From Parasphingorhabdus sp. (GTDB taxonomy: Bacteria; Pseudomonadota; Alphaproteobacteria; Sphingomonadales; Sphingomonadaceae): DNA of 64,000 nucleotides. Within the stretch, counting starts at the first letter, position 1; every line of letters begins with the position of its first letter. Shown piece after piece: positions 17,596 to 27,168 of the stretch. The DNA lies in the NCBI GenBank assembly GCA_030373505.1, contig JAUCYS010000007.1, forward strand, positions 62,001-126,000, read 5' to 3'. A model generated the notes under the pieces. The model was not told where the DNA came from, made no database searches, and was given only the letters and a program-made list of their open reading frames with translations. The translations under genes were made by a program, and so were the position numbers.

Positions 17596-17799
17596 CGCCC
17601 CTTCCTTTTCGCTCGTGCTCATGGCGGGCGTATCAGGCGAAGTTGGTTAAGAAATTCAAATGTCATTCTGGCAAGTGGCCGCTTTAGACAAATATAGACT
17701 GCCAGTATCGCTGTGGGCGGTTTTGCTCGACCAAGATGTTTTGCCGTTGACCCGGGATTGGGTTATGCGAAAAGCCGGACATGTTGGGAGCAGAAAGCG

Positions 17800-18795
17800 A
17801 TGACCGGGAATAGCCGAATCCATCCGTCGGGCGATCAGGAAGACCGGCTCACACCGCCACCCGCCCTGATCCGGAAATTTCTGGCTCTGGACCCCCGACG
17901 AGTCGAATTTCGCGTCCGCGGCTTTGATCTCGCGGACAAGAGTCATGAGCAAAGACTGGAATCGATCGGCAAGGCGTTTCTGCGCGGTTATAATCTGACG
18001 CTGGTCGCGCGCTCCTTCAGTGAGTTTGAACAGGCCATGGATCAGGAAACCGACCTGCTGCGCGGCTTTTTTATCGAGGGCGGCGCGATGGGCAGCGCTC
18101 TGGTCGACAGCCTGCCGTTCCGGAAGGCGATGCTGCCACGCTATATTGCCCACTTTGCCGACCAATATCCGATTCTCGTGCATGCCGGTGTCGGGCTGAC
18201 GATTTCGAAACTGCGCTGGCGCGAACTGGGCATCATGGCCGAACTCGATTCGTTCTACCGCTGGCTGGCCTATGATGGCCTCGGCTATCACAATATGTAT
18301 TTCGAACCGGACAGGACCCTGACCGGGCCAAAGCGCGTGCTCGAAGGCTATGCATCCCGGGCCTATGATCAGGGGGCAGGGCGCGGAATCTGGTTCGTCA
18401 GCGGCGCGGATGTCGGCAAGGCTGCGGCGACCATCGCGACGATGGCCGAAGATCGCCGCGCCGATCTTTGGGCCGGCGTCGGTCTCGCCCTGTGCTATGC
18501 GGGTCCGTCCGATGCCGCGGCATTTCTGGACGCCAGAGGTCTCGCTGGACCCCATGCTGCCGATATGGCCACGGGTGTGGCGATAGCCTGTACCGCCCGG
18601 GTCAAGGATCAGTCGCTGCTCCCCGAAACGCGCGAGGCGGTCACCGCCTTGTGGTCGACGACGCCGGAGGCGCTGGCGGAAAAGGTAGACGCGATGCGGC
18701 AGTCGGCCGCCGCCTCGATCGCAGCCGACACTCCCGCTTATGGTATCTGGCGCGACAGGATCGCGGAGGATTTTGCCGCAAGCCAGAGCGGCTGA
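17800..18795 (+). CDS. DUF1702 family protein
   Basis: A 331-residue protein I recognise as DUF1702. Characteristic segments are RVEFRVRGFDLADKSHEQRLESIGKAFLRGYN, FFIEGGAMGSALVD, ILVHAGVGLTISKL and YASRAYDQGAGRGIWFVSGADVGKAAATIA followed by RRADLWAGVGLALCYAG. The family was first noted in enediyne biosynthesis clusters, where its role is not settled; relatives also occur in other bacteria. ATG 17800 is preceded by GGGAG at nine bases. No polyketide synthase or other enediyne gene is visible here. It is transcribed away from the glycosyltransferase and converges on the serine-hydrolase lipoprotein. The function is unknown. Confidence 0.8.
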   Translation: MTGNSRIHPSGDQEDRLTPPPALIRKFLALDPRRVEFRVRGFDLADKSHEQRLESIGKAFLRGYNLTLVARSFSEFEQAMDQETDLLRGFFIEGGAMGSALVDSLPFRKAMLPRYIAHFADQYPILVHAGVGLTISKLRWRELGIMAELDSFYRWLAYDGLGYHNMYFEPDRTLTGPKRVLEGYASRAYDQGAGRGIWFVSGADVGKAAATIATMAEDRRADLWAGVGLALCYAGPSDAAAFLDARGLAGPHAADMATGVAIACTARVKDQSLLPETREAVTALWSTTPEALAEKVDAMRQSAAASIAADTPAYGIWRDRIAEDFAASQSG

Positions 18796-18853
18796 CGCTT
18801 CTGCCGAACGGCGGGAAATCCGAGTGCGATAGCGTCGCTGCGCTGTCGGGCGC

Positions 18854-19900
18854 TCAGCGCACGAGCGGAAGCAGTCGCTGCCACAGCTGTTCATCGAAAT
18901 GCTCGTCGGGCGCCTTGGCGCCGGTTCTGACGACGACCAGATCCAGGCTGGGGACCAAATAGACTCGCCGATCCAGAAAACCGAGGGCCGCGACCAGATC
19001 GGCGGGTGCCGCTGCGATCAGCGGACCGTCCCGTTCCTCGTTGCCGGCCCGGACGACATGATCGCTGCCGTTGAGCCACCATAATCGACCATAGGCCGGG
19101 TTGGTGGCCGATGGCCGGAATATCTTGTTGAGCTCGTCTTCCGAAATGATGCGATGGCCATCCGGATCGACACCGCCATGGAGAACCATCGCGCCAAAGC
19201 GAGCGGAATCGCCTGGTGTCGTGACAAGGCCGCTGCTGTTGCCGACATCGCCAAATGCGGCGGGGCGCTCGCGCCATTGCGTGTGCTGCATTGCCAGTGG
19301 TTTGGTCAGCCAGTCGGCGGTCATTGCTGCCAGCGACAGGCCGGACGCGGCGGCCAGGACCCGCTTCGAAACCGCATAGGCAGGGGTGTTGTAGAAAAAA
19401 CGCGTGCCGGGCGGGGAGACATATTCGAGCTTTTCGTTCAGGCCAGAATTCATTGCCAGCAAGTGTTCGACCTGGATACGCGATTCCTGTTCCGGGCTCG
19501 CCTTCGACCAGCCAGTGCCGATATATTGGCTCACCGGCGCAGCGACATTGACCAGCCCCCTGTCGACGGCAATCCCGACGAGAATGGCGACGAAGCTCTT
19601 CTGTTGGGATGCCACGTCCTCCAGCAATTCACCCTGATCGGTCATTTCATAGCGGAACAGATCGAACAGCGGGTCAGCCGGCAGCGGCCAATTCTCTGCC
19701 ACAAGCGTGACATTGTTCTTGATGACCAAAAAGCCGGTCGTGTTCTGGTTTTGGAGATAGGTGAGCAGGGATTTTCTTGCCGCAGCCTTGCTGGCCGGCA
19801 GGCTGCCTGCCTCTGCGCCCGGTCGATCGACTCCGACCGGCTGGCATCCCGTCGCCACGCAGGCGATCAGCAGGGACATAGCTCCACCGATATTTCGCAT
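18854..19900 (-). CDS. Serine hydrolase (class C beta-lactamase-like), lipoprotein
   Basis: A 348-residue beta-lactamase-family serine hydrolase. The short signal MRNIGGAMSLLIACVATGC has a lipobox-like end with Cys19, so it is probably lipid-anchored. The nucleophile motif S-x2-K is SQQK at residues 98-101 in EDVASQQKSFVAI. The second motif is near Y170 in PGTRFFYNTPAYAV, and the usual YSN has become YNT. ATG 19900 follows GGAG at seven bases; ATG 19924 would add eight residues. The gene begins 32 bases after the GntR gene and is probably in its operon. The target could be a peptide, ester or amide at the cell envelope. Confidence 0.85.
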   Translation of the reverse strand: MRNIGGAMSLLIACVATGCQPVGVDRPGAEAGSLPASKAAARKSLLTYLQNQNTTGFLVIKNNVTLVAENWPLPADPLFDLFRYEMTDQGELLEDVASQQKSFVAILVGIAVDRGLVNVAAPVSQYIGTGWSKASPEQESRIQVEHLLAMNSGLNEKLEYVSPPGTRFFYNTPAYAVSKRVLAAASGLSLAAMTADWLTKPLAMQHTQWRERPAAFGDVGNSSGLVTTPGDSARFGAMVLHGGVDPDGHRIISEDELNKIFRPSATNPAYGRLWWLNGSDHVVRAGNEERDGPLIAAAPADLVAALGFLDRRVYLVPSLDLVVVRTGAKAPDEHFDEQLWQRLLPLVR

Positions 19901-19931
19901 TCTGCTGCTCCGACTGTGCTTCATCACCGTC

Positions 19932-20681
19932 TCATGGCGCGGCAGCCGCGCTTGCAAGCGGGCGAGAGCCTCTTGAAAGCATGATTCGCGCCACCTCGCC
20001 CTGCATGAAATATAATATGTTCCGCGCGCTCTGGCTCGCCTGTTCGGCGTCACGGGCGACCAGCGCAGCCCTGACCTTCCGCCAGTGCTCATAGGGACCC
20101 GCAGCTTGCGCATTGATCGCCAGCGCTACGTAAGAATAATGAAACCGGGTCTTGCGCCGAACAGAGGATATCATTTTCTGCGCATCGGCGCTGGCATGGC
20201 CGGCCATCGCGCTGAAGATTTTCTCGCTCAAGGCGATGATCCGCTCGGCCGGTTGCTCCTCGCCGGCGGCTTCCAGCAGCTGGTCGATATCGGCAAGATA
20301 ATTTGCTATTTCCGCATCGGACGCGCGCATGCAGGCGACCCTGACCGCCAGTCCATAGAGCGCCGCCCTTATTTCATAGAGATCAAACACCTCCTCGACC
20401 GTGGTCGCCGATACTCTCGCGCCCCGGTTTTCCTCGATGTCGACCAGACCATCTTCACCCAGAATGCGCAGCGCCCGCCTCGCGACCGAACGCCCCACAC
20501 CAAATTCGCGGCACAGACGTGCTTCCCGCAGCCATTCGCCCGGTTGCAGAACATTGCTCTGGATGCGTTCACGCAGCGATCGGGCGACCGCATTTGCGAC
20601 GGGCACGCTGCCCAAGGACACGGGCTCGGCGACCTTCGAAGTGCCGAGCTGGCCCGCTCCGTGATTTTTCGTCTTGTCCAT
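19932..20681 (-). CDS. GntR family regulator, FCD type
   Basis: A 249-residue regulator. The winged helix includes AVARSLRERIQSNVLQPGEWLREARL and FGVGRSVARRALRILGEDGLV, then the FCD-like helical domain (VEEVFDLYEIRAALYGLAVRVA). ATG 20681 is preferred over upstream starts because AGGAATGACGGG precedes it and the extra N-terminal residues are not family-like. It is followed by the lipoprotein serine hydrolase on the same strand and is divergent from the Tat-exported M28-like gene. The perfect inverted repeat at 20741-20757 between the two divergent genes is its probable operator, so it likely represses itself and the exported peptidase-like gene. Confidence 0.88.
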   Translation of the reverse strand: MDKTKNHGAGQLGTSKVAEPVSLGSVPVANAVARSLRERIQSNVLQPGEWLREARLCREFGVGRSVARRALRILGEDGLVDIEENRGARVSATTVEEVFDLYEIRAALYGLAVRVACMRASDAEIANYLADIDQLLEAAGEEQPAERIIALSEKIFSAMAGHASADAQKMISSVRRKTRFHYSYVALAINAQAAGPYEHWRKVRAALVARDAEQASQSARNILYFMQGEVARIMLSRGSRPLASAAAAP

Positions 20682-20740
20682 CCCGTCATTCCTAAGGACG
20701 CCTGCCCCCTCGCTCAAGAAAATATTCAACAATAATGATC

Positions 20741-20757
20741 ATATTGTCGTACAATAT
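20741..20757. promoter_or_regulatory. Probable operator of the second GntR regulator
   Basis: ATATTGTCGTACAATAT is a perfect 7-3-7 inverted repeat between divergent genes starting at 20681 and 20840. Its core TTGT-n3-ACAA is of the GntR/FadR type and resembles, but is not identical to, the palindromes at 10251 and 12225. TTGACA at 20759-20764 lies just beyond it on the plus strand and could be a -35 for the 20840 gene, though the matching -10 is weak. Confidence 0.6.
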
Positions 20758-20839
20758 ATTGACAGATCGAGGGCGGCTGTCCGATTGAAGCGGTAGGACA
20801 AAAAGTGAAAAGCACGAAATCCAAAGGAGAGCTGTCCGA

Positions 20840-22135
20840 ATGATCAAGACCAGCAGGCGAAACTTCCTTGGCGCGAGCGCGGTCATCTCGCTTGCTCCCG
20901 CTCCGATCTCCGCAAAGTCTCTTGCAGAGGAAACGATCAGACAGGATCTGTTCCGCTATCTGAATTTCGGCAACAAGCAGGCAGGCGGCGATGGCGATGT
21001 GGCCTGCGGCAACTGGCTGGCCTCTGAACTCTCGAAAGCCGGCTATGCAGTCGAGCGGCAATATTATCAGGTCCCCTTCTTCGAGCCATCGGCGGCGGCA
21101 CTGGAATGCGAAGGGCAGAGCGTCCCGGTCTATCCGCAACCGGTTGTCGTTCCCACCGGCGCGGAGGGCCTGGCCGGACCGCTTGTCCGGGTGGACGGAT
21201 ATGGCCAGTTTGCCGGCTCGATGAAAGGCGCCATTGCGCTCGTCGACCTGCCGCATGCGAGATGGTCCTCGATACTGGCACCGGCCGCGCGCACACCGAT
21301 TGAGGCCGCCTTTGCTGCGGGAGCCAGCGCAGCGGTGGTCATTACCAATGGTCCGTCGGGAAAAGTGATAGCGCTCAATGCCGACGGACGCGGGCCGATG
21401 TTTGCCGGTCCGGTCGCCTTGCTCGCACCCGACCGCGCCAAGGATTTGCTGGCTGCTGCGATGACGAGAAGCACGGCGCGGCTGACCATCGACGGCACCG
21501 GTGGCACGCGTGCGGCGTTCAATTTCGTCGGCAGGCTGGATCGCGGCAAGGCACGCTGGCTGGTAATTTCCACGCCGCGTTCCGGCTGGTTTGGCTGCGC
21601 CGCCGAGCGCGGTCCCGGCGTTGCTGCCTGGCTCGAGCTGGCGCGCTGGGCGGCGACGGCGCTGCCGGACCACAATCTCTCCTTCCTCTGCAACACCGGC
21701 CATGAATATCAATATCTCGGGGCGGCAGAAGCGATGAAGCAGATTGCGCCGCCGGTCGACCGGACGGATTTCTGGCTCCATATCGGCGCCAATGTTGCAG
21801 CCCGCGACTGGCACAGCATCGCCGGGGTTGCACCCTTGCCCAGCGTCGACAGCGAGAGATATCTGTCCGTCTCGCCCGGACTGCTGCCCCTCGCCCGGTC
21901 GATCTTTGCCGGCCAGACCGGCTACGAGGAACCGGTGTCCAGCGATGTGCTTTCGGCCGGCGAACTGGATGAAGTGATCAAGGCGGGCTATGCGCCGGCG
22001 GCAGGGGTCTTCGGCATTCACCGCTATCATCATACGGCGGAAGATGACGAGCGCTGTCTCCATGTTCCCGCAACCGTCGCGGCGGCCCGCGGCTTCCGGA
22101 CATTGCTCGAAACCGTGGCGCGCGGCGGAAACTGA
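20840..22135 (+). CDS. Tat-exported M28-like peptidase with PA domain and eroded metal site
   Basis: A 431-residue protein. The N-terminus has a twin-arginine signal, TSRRNFLGASAVISLAP. Residues about 80-190 look like a protease-associated insert, and the second half follows the M28 aminopeptidase fold (GVAAWLELARWA, then LSFLCNTGHEYQYLGAAEAM, then FGIHRYHHTAEDD). M28 enzymes normally have H-x-D, D, E-E, D and a late H as zinc ligands. Here the first histidine position reads STPRSGW, the D-N-S-G motif is AERGPG and E-E is H-E; only the late histidine is clearly kept. It may be a non-classical hydrolase or a binding protein. AGGAG lies ten bases before the ATG. Confidence 0.75.
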   Translation: MIKTSRRNFLGASAVISLAPAPISAKSLAEETIRQDLFRYLNFGNKQAGGDGDVACGNWLASELSKAGYAVERQYYQVPFFEPSAAALECEGQSVPVYPQPVVVPTGAEGLAGPLVRVDGYGQFAGSMKGAIALVDLPHARWSSILAPAARTPIEAAFAAGASAAVVITNGPSGKVIALNADGRGPMFAGPVALLAPDRAKDLLAAAMTRSTARLTIDGTGGTRAAFNFVGRLDRGKARWLVISTPRSGWFGCAAERGPGVAAWLELARWAATALPDHNLSFLCNTGHEYQYLGAAEAMKQIAPPVDRTDFWLHIGANVAARDWHSIAGVAPLPSVDSERYLSVSPGLLPLARSIFAGQTGYEEPVSSDVLSAGELDEVIKAGYAPAAGVFGIHRYHHTAEDDERCLHVPATVAAARGFRTLLETVARGGN

Positions 22136-22272
22136 GCAGCCTGCGCATCGCCATGCAGGGCAAGCCATCATAAAAGCAGAGAAATAATCGGGTCTGATCA
22201 AGGCTGCGGACGAATGACTCCGTCTTGTGTTTGTACAGGGACATTAATCTCCACAATCACAAGAGGGTTTTT

Positions 22273-25200
22273 ATGCGCAAATATCTGCTCGGCTCCACCT
22301 GCCTGCTTGCCGTCGTGTCGATCCCCGCTCATGCGGAAACAAAGATCGAGACAGCCACCACCTCCCCGGTTCGCACGGCAACGATCAAGTCCGGCGCTGC
22401 TGACGATATCAGGATCACCTCGGCGGGCTCGGTCAAGCCGACATCGGGCGTCGCGGTCACCCTCGACAGCAACAATCAGGTGGTCAACGAAGGCACGATA
22501 GAGATCAACAATGCCGACAACGCGACCGGCATTCTGGCAAATGCGGGCGTTACCGGTTCGATCACCAACGCAGCGTCCGGCAAGATCATCCTGGATGAAT
22601 CCTACAGCCCGACCGATGCCGACAATGACGGCGATATTGACGGCCCATTTGCTACCGGAACCGGCCGGACCGGTATTGCGACTGCTGGCAATTATACGGG
22701 CAATATAACGAACAGCGGCTCGATCACCATCGAGGGCAACGATTCCGCTGGCATTCGTCTCGGCGGAAAACTGACCGGAAATTTCGTCCATGATGGCAAG
22801 ACCACCGTCCTCGGCGACCGCGCGCTCGGTGTCGGCTTGCAGGATGTGGACGGCAATGTCAGGCTGGCCGGCACGATCACCGCGCAGGGCGCGGATGCAG
22901 TGGCGGCGCGCATTGACGGCAGTGTCAACGGCGCGGTCGTGGTGCAGGGTGCGCTCAGCGCAACGGGCTATCGTTATTCCACGGCACCTGCCGATACGTC
23001 CAAACTGGACGCCGATGACCTTTTGCAGGGCGGGCCGGCATTGTCGATCGAAGGCAATGTCACGGGCGGCATCATCCTGGCGGTTCCGCCAAAGGACAAC
23101 AGCAGCACTGACAATGATGAAGATGATGACGGCATCGAGGACGCCAAGGAAGGATCCGCTCTCGTCCGCTCCTATGGTGCAGCGCCGGCGATGCGCATCG
23201 GGGACACCAGCGATGCCGTTACCATCGGTGCGGTTGCCGGCACGGGCACGGGTTTTGGTCTCGTCATTGATGGCGGCATTGCGGGCAGCGGCGTCTATGC
23301 CGGAGTCAATGCGACCGGCTTGCAGGTCGGCGGGCTGGGCGGCGCGGTCACGATCGACGGCGGTATCGGCATCGGCGCGACCGGCTCGGTAAAGGCCGCG
23401 TCCAACGGCGGTTCCGCGACCGCGATCCGGTTCGGCTCCGGAGCGGCTACGCCGGAAATCCGCAATGCCGGCACGATTGAGGCCACCGGCGGAAGCAGCA
23501 CCGCATCGACCAGCACCGCTCTGATGATCGAGGCGGGTGCCGATCTCGGGATTATCCGCAACAGCGGCACGATCAGCGCCAAGGCGGGCGGCAATGATGC
23601 GACGGCCATCGCCATTGTCGACAAGTCGGGCGGCGTTAATCTGGTCGAAAATAGCGGCATCATCTCCGCAACAGGCGCGCTTGCGACGTCTGACCGCAAC
23701 GTGGCGATCGACCTGTCGGCCAGCAATGCAGGGGTTGTCGTCCGCCAGACCGCGGTGGCCGCTTCGGCCAAGGCCCCGTCGATCACCGGCGATGTTCGCT
23801 TCGGCGGCGGCGATGACATATTCGACATCGCCGATGGCAGCATGAAGGGCAACAGCAGCTTCGGGTCCGGCAGCAACCAGCTGAAACTGTCGGGCGATGC
23901 TGCTTATACGGGCAAGGCCGGTTTTGGCGCGGGTACCGATTCTGTGGCCCTCGCCGGCACATCCGTGTTCAACGGAAATATTGATTTTGGCGGCGGCGCG
24001 GACATGATGACCCTGTCCGGCACCTCGCGCTTTTCGGGCTCTCTGGCCAATTCGCAAGGTCTCGCGGTCACTGTCTCCGGGGCCACGCTGGACGTGATAG
24101 GCACCGCCCAGATCGCCTCGCTCGCTGTGACTGACAATGGCATATTGGGCGTGACCCTTGGCGGCACGACCGATACCGCCCTGCAGGTTTCCGGGGGTGC
24201 CAGTTTTGCAAGCGGCTCGAAGTTGTCGATCAAGCTCTCCGACGTCCAGAGCGCCGAGGGCGATCATGTCGTGGTGCAGGCAGGCACGCTGACCGGGGCA
24301 AGCAATTTGACGGCATCCACTACTCTGCTGCCGTATCTCTACAAGGGCTCGTTGAGCGCGAACGCCAATCAGGTAATCGTCAGCGTTGCGCGCAAGAATG
24401 CGACCGAACTGGAACTGAATCGGTCGGAAGCCAGCGGCTTTGATGCGGCCTATGCAGCCTTGAGCAAAGATCAGGATGTCGAGGATATTTTCCTGGCGAT
24501 TGGCGATGGCGAGCAGTTTCGCCAGCAGCTCCAGCAGATGCTGCCCGAACATGAAGGCGGGCTATTTGAAAATGTCACGTCGGGATCGCGCGCGCTTGCC
24601 CGGTTTCTTGCTGACCCCAAAGGTCCCTTCAAGGATGAAGGCAACTGGGGCTATTGGGTGGCGCAGGCCGGATGGGGCACGTCCAAGGGCCGCGGTGAGA
24701 CTGTCGGCTATGATGTTGGCGGCTGGGCATATCGGCTGGCGCGGAACACAAGACCGGCATCGGCAATTTCGGCGCTTCGATTGCCTATCTGAACGGCAAG
24801 GACGGCAATGGCGACAATGCCAATGAAGTCTGGTCAAACCAGTGGGAACTGGCGGGCTACTGGCGCCTGAAGACGGGCAACTGGCTGGCCCATGCCCGTG
24901 TATCCGGCGCGACGATCAAGTTTGAAGGCTCCCGCTATTTCATGGGTGCGCTGGACGGCGAAGATATCGTAAAGACAATGACCGCTGATTGGGATGGCAC
25001 CTTGTGGTCGGCCTCGGGTGCGGTCAGCCATGACCTGCGTTCGGGCAATTTCTCTATCCGCCCGACGGTCGCCGTGGATTATTACAAGCTGAAGGAGGAC
25101 GGCTATACCGAGACGGGTGGCGGCGATGCTCTCGACCTGACCGTGGCGGAGCGCAACAGCGACGAGCTTGCGGTCTCGGGCACCGTGGCACTCGGTCTCG

Positions 25201-25478
25201 ATTTCGGCGGCAAGGACCAATATGACGGCTGGTATCGTTTTGAACTGGAAGGCGGTCGCCGGGAACTGGTTGGCGGAGCACTTGGCGTTACCGTGGCCCA
25301 GTTCGATGGCGGAACGCCGTTCACCCTGGTTCCGGAAGAACGCCAGAGCGGCTGGCTCGGCCGCGTGCGGGCTGTTGCCGGCAATTCCGAAATGCAGGTT
25401 GGCGGAGAAGTGTCGGTGGAGGAACAGCAGAGGCATGCGGCGATCGCCGTCCGCGTAAGCCTGCGGATAGGGCTATAG
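22273..25478 (+). pseudogene. Autotransporter with outer membrane beta-barrel domain, one-base frameshift
   Basis: The first frame (ATG 22273, AAGAGGG upstream) encodes a signal peptide (MRKYLLGSTCLLAVVSIPAHA), a long glycine/alanine/serine-rich passenger of repeated strands with N-x-G-T-I turns, and the start of the barrel at WGYWVAQAGWGTSKGRGETVGYDVGGW. It then leaves frame and stops at 24792. Adding one G to the GGG at 24725-24727 restores GGWGISAGAEHKTG and an unbroken barrel to the stop at 25478 (about 1068 residues, ending RVSLRIGL). The passenger has two acidic calcium-loop-like stretches (DADNDGDIDG and DNDEDDDGIED). It could be a real mutation, phase variation or a sequencing error in a short G run. 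It lies 138 bases after the M28-like gene. Confidence 0.85.
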
Positions 25479-25499
25479 GACAATCGCCGCTCCCATCCT

Positions 25500-25550
25500 G
25501 CAAGGGGGCAATCCAACCCCGCGCCCTGTTCCCCCTTGCCTTTTTATTTT
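25500..25550 (+). terminator. Rho-independent terminator after the autotransporter
   Basis: GCAAGGGGG at 25500-25508 pairs perfectly with CCCCCTTGC at 25531-25539 (nine base pairs, 22-base loop), followed by CTTTTTATTTT. It begins 22 bases after the autotransporter stop and separates it from the sigma-factor operon. Confidence 0.85.
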
Positions 25551-25618
25551 GAACCAAACAGGAGAAAGCCATTTCCACCACCCCCGCCTCTGTCGCCGCT
25601 CACCCGCTGATGCTGCTA

Positions 25619-25646
25619 TTGCATGGTGAGACGCGGTTGCTATATA
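25619..25646 (+). promoter_or_regulatory. Candidate promoter of the ECF sigma operon
   Basis: TTGCAT (25619-25624) and TATATA (25641-25646) are separated by 16 bases, about 90 bases before the sigma-factor ATG. It resembles a vegetative promoter. No experimental support is available. Confidence 0.4.
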
Positions 25647-25732
25647 TCGCGCCGGCCGGGGGTGCGCGCGATGGCCGATTCCCAAACCGGAGCAGCCAGG
25701 AAAAAAAGCACCGAGGCCGAAGCGATCAATTC

Positions 25733-26254
25733 ATGAACAGAGCGGATAGAGAATCGGGGGCCGCGCGCGGGATCGAGGCCGTGCTGCTGGCAAATCGGGA
25801 CGAGTTGCTTCGGTTCCTCGCTGTCCGCGGCGCCGGGGATGCCGCGGAAGACGTGTTCCAGGAATTGTGGGTCAATATTGCCGGTTCCTCGACGGGTCCG
25901 ATCGCGCAGCCTCTGTCCTATCTTTACCGGGCGGCCAACAATCTGATGCTGGATCGCTACCGGTCGGCGCAGGCCGCCAGAATGCGGGAGCAGGCATGGG
26001 GTGAACATGACCGTGACCGGGCACATCCCTCCCCCGAACAGTCGCTTATTTCCAGGGAAGAGCTTGCCAGGGTGGACGATACCATCAACAGACTGGGTGA
26101 ACGCGCGGCGGCGGCCTTCCGCTGTTTCCGTCTGGAAGGCATGAGCCAGCGGGACATTGCGGCCCGGCTTGGTGTCAGCCTGAGCACCGTCGAGGCCGAT
26201 TTGCGCAAGGTTTACGCGGCACTCGCCAGATTGAAAGGGCAAATCGATGAGTGA
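25733..26254 (+). CDS. ECF RNA polymerase sigma factor, FecI type
   Basis: A 173-residue ECF sigma factor. Region 2 includes EDVFQELWVNIAG and the -10 recognition helix near LYRAANNLMLDRYRSAQAAR. Region 4 holds the helix-turn-helix GMSQRDIAARLGVSLSTVEADLRKVYAAL. The order sigma factor, FecR-type anti-sigma and STN-containing receptor is the FecIRA pattern: ligand binding at the receptor signals through the anti-sigma factor to release the sigma factor. ATG 25733 is chosen because upstream residues are not family-like; its ribosome-binding site is poor. It overlaps the fecR-type gene by eight bases. Confidence 0.9.
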   Translation: MNRADRESGAARGIEAVLLANRDELLRFLAVRGAGDAAEDVFQELWVNIAGSSTGPIAQPLSYLYRAANNLMLDRYRSAQAARMREQAWGEHDRDRAHPSPEQSLISREELARVDDTINRLGERAAAAFRCFRLEGMSQRDIAARLGVSLSTVEADLRKVYAALARLKGQIDE

Positions 26255-27167
26255 TGGCATGGCTTTGCAGGTCGAAGAGCAGGCGATCGACTGGATGATC
26301 CGGCAACGCGATCCCGCGTTTGACGATTGGCAAGATTTTGCCGCATGGCTGGACCTGAGCCCCGATCATGCCGCTGTTTACGACCGGATCGCCAGTCTGG
26401 ATACCGATCTTGCGCATCTGTCTGCTCCGGCAGAGGAAATTGCCGTTCCAAAGTCGCCGCTCCTTGCCAGTCGCAGGACATGGATCGGCGGGGCCATGGC
26501 GGCGATGCTGGTGGGTGCGATCAGCTTCTCGCTGTTCGGCAGCGACTCGACACGCATCGAGACCGATGCAGGAGAGCAGCGGTCGGTAGCCCTGGCGGAT
26601 GGCTCGCGGATCGAGATCAACGGCGGAACGGTCATCGAACTGGACGAGGACCGGCCGCGGTTTGCCCGGCTCGAAAGCGGCGAAGCGATGTTTCATGTGA
26701 TCCACCGCGCAGGCGATCCGTTCACGGTCGAGGCAGGGGAAGCCAGGCTGGTCGATCTGGGCACGTCCTTCAACGTCGTCCGCAGACGCAAGACGTTGAA
26801 TGTTGCCGTGTCGGAAGGACTCGTCGCCTATAATCCCGAGCGTGAGAATCTGCATATCAAGGCCGGCTACGGCATCGAAGCCGGGGCAGGGGGCGGCCGC
26901 CCGAAAGTGCAGGCCGTCGATCCTCTCAGCATTGGCGGCTGGCGGAAGGGACAGCTTGTCTATAATGGTGCGTCCATTGAGCAAGTGGCCGAGGACCTAG
27001 GAAGGACCGCTGGCCTCAGCATTGCTGTCTCGCCCGATGTTGCCGCCTTGCCGTTCCGCGGTGCCCTGCTGGTCAGCGATGACAAGCAGCGGGTGATTGA
27101 CGATCTTACTTCTTTGGCCGGCATTCGTGCAGAAAAACAAACGGAAGGATGGTTGCTGACCCGCTAA
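26247..27167 (+). CDS. FecR-type anti-sigma factor
   Basis: A 306-residue FecR-family protein. The cytoplasmic DUF4880-like N-terminus has AIDWMIRQRDPAFDDWQDFAAWLDLSPDHAAVYDRI, followed by one membrane segment (about residues 79-97, WIGGAMAAMLVGAISFSLF) and the periplasmic FecR domain (TDAGEQRSVALADGSRIEING to LVDLGTSFNVV). The C-terminal part resembles an STN/secretin-like domain (LVYNGASIEQVAEDLGRTAGLSIAV) that contacts the receptor signalling domain. The start overlaps the end of the sigma gene by eight bases and the receptor begins one base after its stop, so the three genes form a tight operon. Confidence 0.92.
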   Translation: MSDGMALQVEEQAIDWMIRQRDPAFDDWQDFAAWLDLSPDHAAVYDRIASLDTDLAHLSAPAEEIAVPKSPLLASRRTWIGGAMAAMLVGAISFSLFGSDSTRIETDAGEQRSVALADGSRIEINGGTVIELDEDRPRFARLESGEAMFHVIHRAGDPFTVEAGEARLVDLGTSFNVVRRRKTLNVAVSEGLVAYNPERENLHIKAGYGIEAGAGGGRPKVQAVDPLSIGGWRKGQLVYNGASIEQVAEDLGRTAGLSIAVSPDVAALPFRGALLVSDDKQRVIDDLTSLAGIRAEKQTEGWLLTR

Positions 27168-27168
27168 A

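Noticed and set aside
18796..18853. Hairpin GCGCTG/CAGCGC between two convergent genes
   Set aside because: The stem is short with no T run; it could be chance in high-GC DNA.
22198..24552. A 784-codon minus-strand open frame opposite the autotransporter
   Set aside because: It mirrors the codon bias of the repeat-rich passenger. It has no recognisable domain, whereas the plus strand has a signal peptide, passenger and barrel.
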